Of a stretch of DNA of 64,000 bases, positions 59,958 to 64,000 are shown piece after piece. The stretch is taken from contig DATAAM010000066.1 in the NCBI GenBank assembly GCA_036260075.1, positions 1-64,000 of the forward strand, in the 5' to 3' direction. Under the pieces are notes generated by a model. That model ran no database searches, was not told where the DNA came from, and was given only the letters and a program-made list of their open reading frames with translations. Source of the DNA: DATAAM01 sp036260075. Lineage in GTDB: Bacteria > Actinomycetota > Acidimicrobiia > Acidimicrobiales > JAHWLA01. A program made the position numbers and the translations under genes. Numbering within the stretch: the first letter of the stretch is position 1; every line of letters starts with the position of its first letter.

Positions 59958-61129
59958 TGCCAGAGGACGGGGTGCAGCACGTGCACGCCCTGCAACCCCT
60001 TCAGCTCCACCGTGCGGGGCGGGCCGAAGTCGAACTCGCCGCTCGACTCCACCAGCTCCTTCAGCAACGAGGACACCAGCACGGTGTCGCCGTCGGCTTC
60101 GTCGGCGATGCGCGCCGCCAGGATGACGCTGCGGCCGAACAGGTCGTTCTCCTCGCGGATGACCTCGCCGGTGTGCAGGCCGATCCGCACCCTGATGGCC
60201 TGGTCGGGGTGCTTCTCGGACCACTCGGCGATCGCCCGCTGGATGCCGATGGCACAGCGCACGCCGCGCCGGGCGCCCGCGAACGCGACCATGAAGCTGT
60301 CGCCCTGCGACTTGACCTCGCGGCCGCCGCAGGCGGCGATCTGGGCGCGCACCAGCTCGTTGTGGGCACGCAGCAGCTCCTGGGCCTTGAGGTCGCCCAG
60401 CTTCTCGGTGAGGACGGTGAAGTCCTCGATGTCGCTGAAGAGGACGGTGACGGTGCCGTCGGGCGCCGTCTGCTCTTCCAGCGCGGGCGGGTCGGCGGCC
60501 ACGGCGTCGGCCATCTGCTCGAGCCCGAGGTCGCTCGACGCGTCGCGTGCCTCCTTGCGCCGGCTGGGCCTGCTACGCACGACCACGCCGCCCCAGAAGG
60601 CGACCGCCTTGACCTTGATGACGGGCGTGCCCGGCAGGATCGGGACGTCGTTCACCCGCCGGTCGACGCCGCCCATGATCGGTGTTCCCTCGACCTCGAC
60701 GCGCACGCCCTCGGGCACGACGATGTCGATGCCGCCCATGATCGCCACCGCCTTGACGTTGACGACGGGACCCGACCACTCGGCGGCCCGGAAGTCGAGG
60801 TGCACGCCGCCCCAGAAGGCGACCGCCTTCACCTTGTCGCCGGGGCGCCAGCGGCCACGGCGGACGCCGCCGCACATGATGCCGAGGACCATGGTGCACT
60901 TCGGCGATCGATCGGGAACGGCCGGCCCGGGGACGCCCAGCTCTGTGGCGATGGCGTCGAGCTCCTTGGTCGACCTCGCCTTCAGCACGAGCGAGACCCG
61001 GTCGGAGAACTCGTCGAGCGTGAGGAGGCCATCGGCGCACTGTGTGCGGAGCAGCGCGACCAAGCGGTCGCGGTCGGCGTCCGTAGGGCGCTCCGCCGGA
61101 GGCACTCCCTCCCTGTGCCGTTCGAGCAT
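59954..61129 (-). CDS. Class III nucleotidyl cyclase with DUF1707/LiaF-like N-terminus
   Basis: A 391-residue cytoplasmic protein. Residues ~13-65 are a DUF1707 (SHOCT-like) domain (DADRDRLVALLRTQCADG), ~75-190 are LiaF-type short beta-repeats (KAVAFWGGVHLDF, KAVAIMGGIDIVVPEGVRVEVEGTPIMGG), and ~215-391 is a class III adenylyl/guanylyl cyclase with metal Asp in LFSDIEDFT and SQGDSFM, and RIGLHTGEV. It lies inside a cox maturation operon, 26 bp after xdhC and overlapping mocA. Cyclic nucleotide control of CO oxidation is an inference. Confidence 0.85.
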   Translation of the reverse strand: MLERHREGVPPAERPTDADRDRLVALLRTQCADGLLTLDEFSDRVSLVLKARSTKELDAIATELGVPGPAVPDRSPKCTMVLGIMCGGVRRGRWRPGDKVKAVAFWGGVHLDFRAAEWSGPVVNVKAVAIMGGIDIVVPEGVRVEVEGTPIMGGVDRRVNDVPILPGTPVIKVKAVAFWGGVVVRSRPSRRKEARDASSDLGLEQMADAVAADPPALEEQTAPDGTVTVLFSDIEDFTVLTEKLGDLKAQELLRAHNELVRAQIAACGGREVKSQGDSFMVAFAGARRGVRCAIGIQRAIAEWSEKHPDQAIRVRIGLHTGEVIREENDLFGRSVILAARIADEADGDTVLVSSLLKELVESSGEFDFGPPRTVELKGLQGVHVLHPVLWH

Positions 61130-61155
61130 CGTCCGGCCAGTCTCCCAGATGCCGG

Positions 61156-62286
61156 TCAGCCCGCGCCTGCAACGTGACGATCGTCACGTCCGCCCGGGTG
61201 GAGGGGGCCGTCCCGGTCACGCAGCGACGGGGCGGCCCGGCCGGTGCGCAAGGCGATGATCTCGGCGCAGATCGACACGGCCGTCTCCTCCGGGGTGCGG
61301 GCACCCACGTCGAGGCCGATGGGGGCCATGAGCCGGGCCAGCCCCGCGTCGTCGACCCCGGCCTCCCGCAGCCGCTCCACTCGGGTGGCGTGCGTGCGGC
61401 GCGAGCCCATGGCTCCGAGGTAGCCGACGTCGGTCTCCAGCGCGGCGAGGATGGCGGGCACGTCGAACTTGGGGTCGTGGGTGAGCACGCACACCGCGTC
61501 GCGACGGCCGAGCGACGGCCCCACCTCGGCCAGGTGGCGGTCGGGCCATTCCACCACCACCTCGTCGGCCATGGGGAACCGGGCGGCGGTGGCGAACACG
61601 GGCCGGGCGTCGCAGACGGTGACGCGGTAGCCGAGCAGCTTGGCCAGGCTCGCCAGCGCGGCGGTGAAGTCGACAGCGCCGAAGATCACCATGCGGGGTG
61701 GCGGGCCGAACGACTCCACGAAGGCGGCCACCTCCGACTGGCGAGCCTCGCCGTGGGGGCCGTAGTGGCGGATGACGGTGAGGCCCGAGGCCAACTCGCC
61801 GAGGGCGTCGCGGGCCACCACCCGGTCGAGGTCGGGGTCGCCCAGGGTGCCGATCGGCTCGGCGTCGGGGCGCACGAGCAATGTGGCGCCCACGTTGGGC
61901 CCTGCCACCTCGGTGACCAGCGCCACCGGCTCCTCGGCGCGCAGGGCGTCGCGCAGTGGCTCGTAGACGGCCGGCCAGTCGAGCGGCTCCACGAACAGGG
62001 TGACGGTGCCGCCGCACGTGAGCCCCACGGCGAAGGCTTCGTCGTCGGAGTAGCCGAAGCTGACCAGGCGGGGCCTGTCGGTCCCGAGGACGTCGAGCGC
62101 CTCGGCGACCACTGCCCCCTCGACGCAGCCGCCCGACACGGAGCCCGCCACCTCGCCTGTGTCGTCGACCACCATCGCCGCCCCCGGGTCGCGCGGTCCG
62201 GATCCTTCGAGGCCGACGACGCGCGCCAGCGCAAGCCGACGGCCGCTCGACCGCCGCCGCTCGATGTCGTCGAGGAGCTCTCTCAT
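61156..62286 (-). CDS. xdhC: XdhC/CoxI-family molybdenum-hydroxylase maturation protein
   Basis: A 376-residue XdhC family protein: N-terminal XdhC/CoxI domain (MVVDDTGEVAGSVSGGCVEGAVV, with the conserved GGC) and a C-terminal Rossmann domain (ARFPMADEVVVEWPDRHL, YLGAMGSRRTHATR). It inserts or sulfurates the molybdenum cofactor. CoxF and CoxI are both of this family. ATG overlaps the coxE stop (ATGA). Confidence 0.9.
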   Translation of the reverse strand: MRELLDDIERRRSSGRRLALARVVGLEGSGPRDPGAAMVVDDTGEVAGSVSGGCVEGAVVAEALDVLGTDRPRLVSFGYSDDEAFAVGLTCGGTVTLFVEPLDWPAVYEPLRDALRAEEPVALVTEVAGPNVGATLLVRPDAEPIGTLGDPDLDRVVARDALGELASGLTVIRHYGPHGEARQSEVAAFVESFGPPPRMVIFGAVDFTAALASLAKLLGYRVTVCDARPVFATAARFPMADEVVVEWPDRHLAEVGPSLGRRDAVCVLTHDPKFDVPAILAALETDVGYLGAMGSRRTHATRVERLREAGVDDAGLARLMAPIGLDVGARTPEETAVSICAEIIALRTGRAAPSLRDRDGPLHPGGRDDRHVAGAG

Positions 62287-63371
62287 CGGGCGATCACCCG
62301 GGACAGTGCTTCGAGCGAGGCGAGCGAGTGCCCTTCCACCAGCTCGTCGACATAGGGCAGCGCCGCGGCCATGCCCCGGGCCAGGGGCGCGTAGCCGGGC
62401 GTCGCCTTCAGCGGGTTGACCCACACGATCCGGTGCGCCACCCGGCGCAACCGGGCCATCTCCTGGGCCAGGCGGCCCGGGTCGCCGCGGTCCCACCCGT
62501 CGGAGAGGACGACCACCACCGCGCCTCGGGCCAGGCCGCGCACGCCCCACTCGTCGTTGAACCGGCGCAGTCCCTCGCCCAAGCGGGTGCCGCCCGACCA
62601 GTCGACGACGGCGCGGGCGGCTGCGGCCAAGGCGGCGTCGGGGTCGCGGGTCGACAGCTCGCGCGTGAGCCGGGTGAGGCGCGTGCCCACGGCGAACGCC
62701 TCGACGCGGCGGCCGCCTGCCACCGCCGTGTGCAGGAAGCGGGCGAGCGCTCGGGCGTAGGGGTCCATCGAGCCGCTGACGTCGCACAGCAGGACGATCC
62801 GGCGGGGCCGTTGCGACGTCGCCTTGCGGGGCCGGCGCACCACCTCTCCCCCGGTCGCGAAGGCGGCGCGCACGGTGGCCCGCACGTCGGGCCTGCCGCC
62901 GCGGCGGCTGGGTCGCAGCCGGCGCGACCGACGCAGCGCGCCCGCCAGCCGGAGGTCGGCCATCAGACGACGGGCCTCGGCCAGCTCGTCGTGCGAGTAC
63001 GCGGCGAAGTCCTTGTGGCGGAGCACCTCCCGGGGGCTGAAGCGGACGACGAGCGAGGGGACACCGGGCTCCGCCTGCGTGCCGGCCTTGTCGCCGTCCG
63101 CGTCGAGGCCGAGCTCCGGCTCCTCTGCGCCGAGGGAGACGACCGGCATCTCGTCGCCCTCCTCGCCGGTCCAGAACGCAGAGAAGGCCCGGTCGTAGGC
63201 GGGCGCGTCCTCGGGGCGCCGCACGAGCGCGGCCCGCCCAGCCCAGTACACCCCGTCGCGTCGTTCGAGGCCCACGGCGTCGAGCGCCTCGGCCAACAGC
63301 ACGACGCTGCCCACCGGCACGTCGACCCCGTGGCGCCGCACCGCCGCCGCGAAGGCGACGGCGACGTTCAC
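62283..63371 (-). CDS. coxE: CoxE-like von Willebrand factor A protein
   Basis: A 362-residue VWA protein of the CoxE family. The MIDAS motif is LLCDVSGSMD, followed by the Thr region SGGTRLGEGLRRF and VVVLSDGWDRGD. It works with the MoxR-type ATPase CoxD in assembling the [CuSMoO2] centre of CO dehydrogenase. GTG at 63369-63371 overlaps the coxD stop (GTGA). Confidence 0.9.
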   Translation of the reverse strand: MNVAVAFAAAVRRHGVDVPVGSVVLLAEALDAVGLERRDGVYWAGRAALVRRPEDAPAYDRAFSAFWTGEEGDEMPVVSLGAEEPELGLDADGDKAGTQAEPGVPSLVVRFSPREVLRHKDFAAYSHDELAEARRLMADLRLAGALRRSRRLRPSRRGGRPDVRATVRAAFATGGEVVRRPRKATSQRPRRIVLLCDVSGSMDPYARALARFLHTAVAGGRRVEAFAVGTRLTRLTRELSTRDPDAALAAAARAVVDWSGGTRLGEGLRRFNDEWGVRGLARGAVVVVLSDGWDRGDPGRLAQEMARLRRVAHRIVWVNPLKATPGYAPLARGMAAALPYVDELVEGHSLASLEALSRVIAR

Positions 63372-64000
63372 CGCACCTCCGCGAGCAGCTCCCGCAGGCC
63401 GACGGCCCGAACGCGCTCCTGGTCCTCGCGGTACTTCACGACGGCGCCCAGGGTGGCGGCGACGGTAGCCTCGTCGAGCGCGGCTCGCCCGAGCGCGGCC
63501 AGCGCCTCCGCCCAGTCGATCGTCTCCGCCACGCCGGGCGGCTTGTACAGGTCGAGGGCGCGCAGCCGCTCGACTGCCGCCGCCACCTGCCGGGCCAGCG
63601 ACTCGGCCACCTCCGGCACCCGGCGGCGCACGATGGCGACCTCGCGCTCGAGGTCGGGGTGTTCCACCCAGTGGTACAGGCAGCGGCGCTTCAGCGCGTC
63701 GTGCACGTCGCGCGTGCGGTTCGAGGTGATCACCACCACGGGGGGCACGATCGCCCGGAACGTGCCCAGCTCGGGGACGGTGATCGCGTAGTCGGACAGG
63801 ATCTCCAGCAGGAAGGCCTCGAACTCGTCGTCGGCCCGGTCGAGCTCGTCGATGAGCAGGACCGGAGGCGGCCCCTCGCCGTCGTGGGCAATGGCCCGAA
63901 GGAGCGGACGGCGGACGAGGAACCGCTCCGAGTAGAGCTCGTCCTCCACGTCGACGCCACGACCCTCGGCCGCCCGCAGGTGGAGGAGCTGTCGCGAGTA
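63368..64000 (-). CDS. coxD: CoxD-like MoxR AAA+ ATPase (partial, runs off right edge)
   Basis: The C-terminal ~210 residues of a MoxR-family AAA+ ATPase. Walker B is VLLIDELDRADDEFE, sensor 1 is ITSNRTRDVHDALKRRCLYHW, and a lid domain follows. The frame is open without a start to the window end, and the Walker A lies beyond. CoxD drives CO-dehydrogenase active-site assembly with CoxE. Its neighbours upstream, outside the window, may be the structural coxMSL genes. Confidence 0.88.
   Translation of the reverse strand, partial: YSRQLLHLRAAEGRGVDVEDELYSERFLVRRPLLRAIAHDGEGPPPVLLIDELDRADDEFEAFLLEILSDYAITVPELGTFRAIVPPVVVITSNRTRDVHDALKRRCLYHWVEHPDLEREVAIVRRRVPEVAESLARQVAAAVERLRALDLYKPPGVAETIDWAEALAALGRAALDEATVAATLGAVVKYREDQERVRAVGLRELLAEVR

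Overview
The window is about 72% GC and densely packed. Coding runs in both directions, many genes overlap by 4 nt (ATGA, GTGA, TTGA), and at least twenty genes start 6-8 nt after a TANNNT hexamer, which is the leaderless-mRNA layout of Actinobacteria. Two secreted proteins carry a 42-residue 'GYWLVASDGG..FAFGDA.FHGS' repeat that I associate with Acidimicrobiia. Together with DUF501, DUF4395, Rv2578c-type and cox-type genes this suggests an uncultured or poorly known member of the Acidimicrobiia; the class assignment is inference.

Left part (1-8 kb): a divided SUF iron-sulfur assembly locus. sufD, a Rieske ferredoxin and sufC lie at the edge; sufB with msrA lies 4 kb upstream. Between them are a PhzF-like gene, two crotonases and a MerR regulator with a textbook 19-bp-spacer operator. 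At 8-13 kb there is a DNA methyltransferase with a possible DNA-damage promoter, a frameshifted partner gene, and an intact IS481-family element with its 6-bp target duplication. From 13 to 21 kb come oligopeptidase B, an FtsH-like protease, an RmlC/MauE/flavin reductase run and pilT.

The most striking region is 21.2-26.3 kb. Two genes there are interrupted by an in-frame TGA that is best read as selenocysteine: a UGSC-motif protein (TGA at 23691) encoded in an operon with a hydrolase and a thioredoxin-like partner, and an AhpD/carboxymuconolactone-decarboxylase-like protein with a CxxU motif (TGA at 25911). Each TGA is followed by a hairpin whose loop lies about 21-25 nt from the UGA, as in bacterial SECIS elements.

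26-46 kb carries lipid and CoA metabolism (MaoC, acyl-CoA dehydrogenase, CitE-like lyase), a Fic protein, a run from DUF885 peptidase to DUF2269, fumarase, an NlpC/P60 hydrolase, a quinone oxidoreductase, and an Rv2578c-type radical SAM gene with a LexA box. 46-57 kb holds a gene-poor stretch, a RecB-like nuclease with the same damage-type promoter as the methyltransferase, an acyltransferase/SDR pair, an acyl-CoA synthetase/aminotransferase pair, and a repeat-propeller fused to a sugar-dehydrogenase domain. The right end (57-64 kb) is one overlapping leftward operon: coxD, coxE, xdhC, a class III nucleotidyl cyclase, a MocA-like transferase, coxG, DUF501 and ppx. It looks like a maturation module for a molybdenum hydroxylase of the CO-dehydrogenase family, whose structural genes would lie outside the window.
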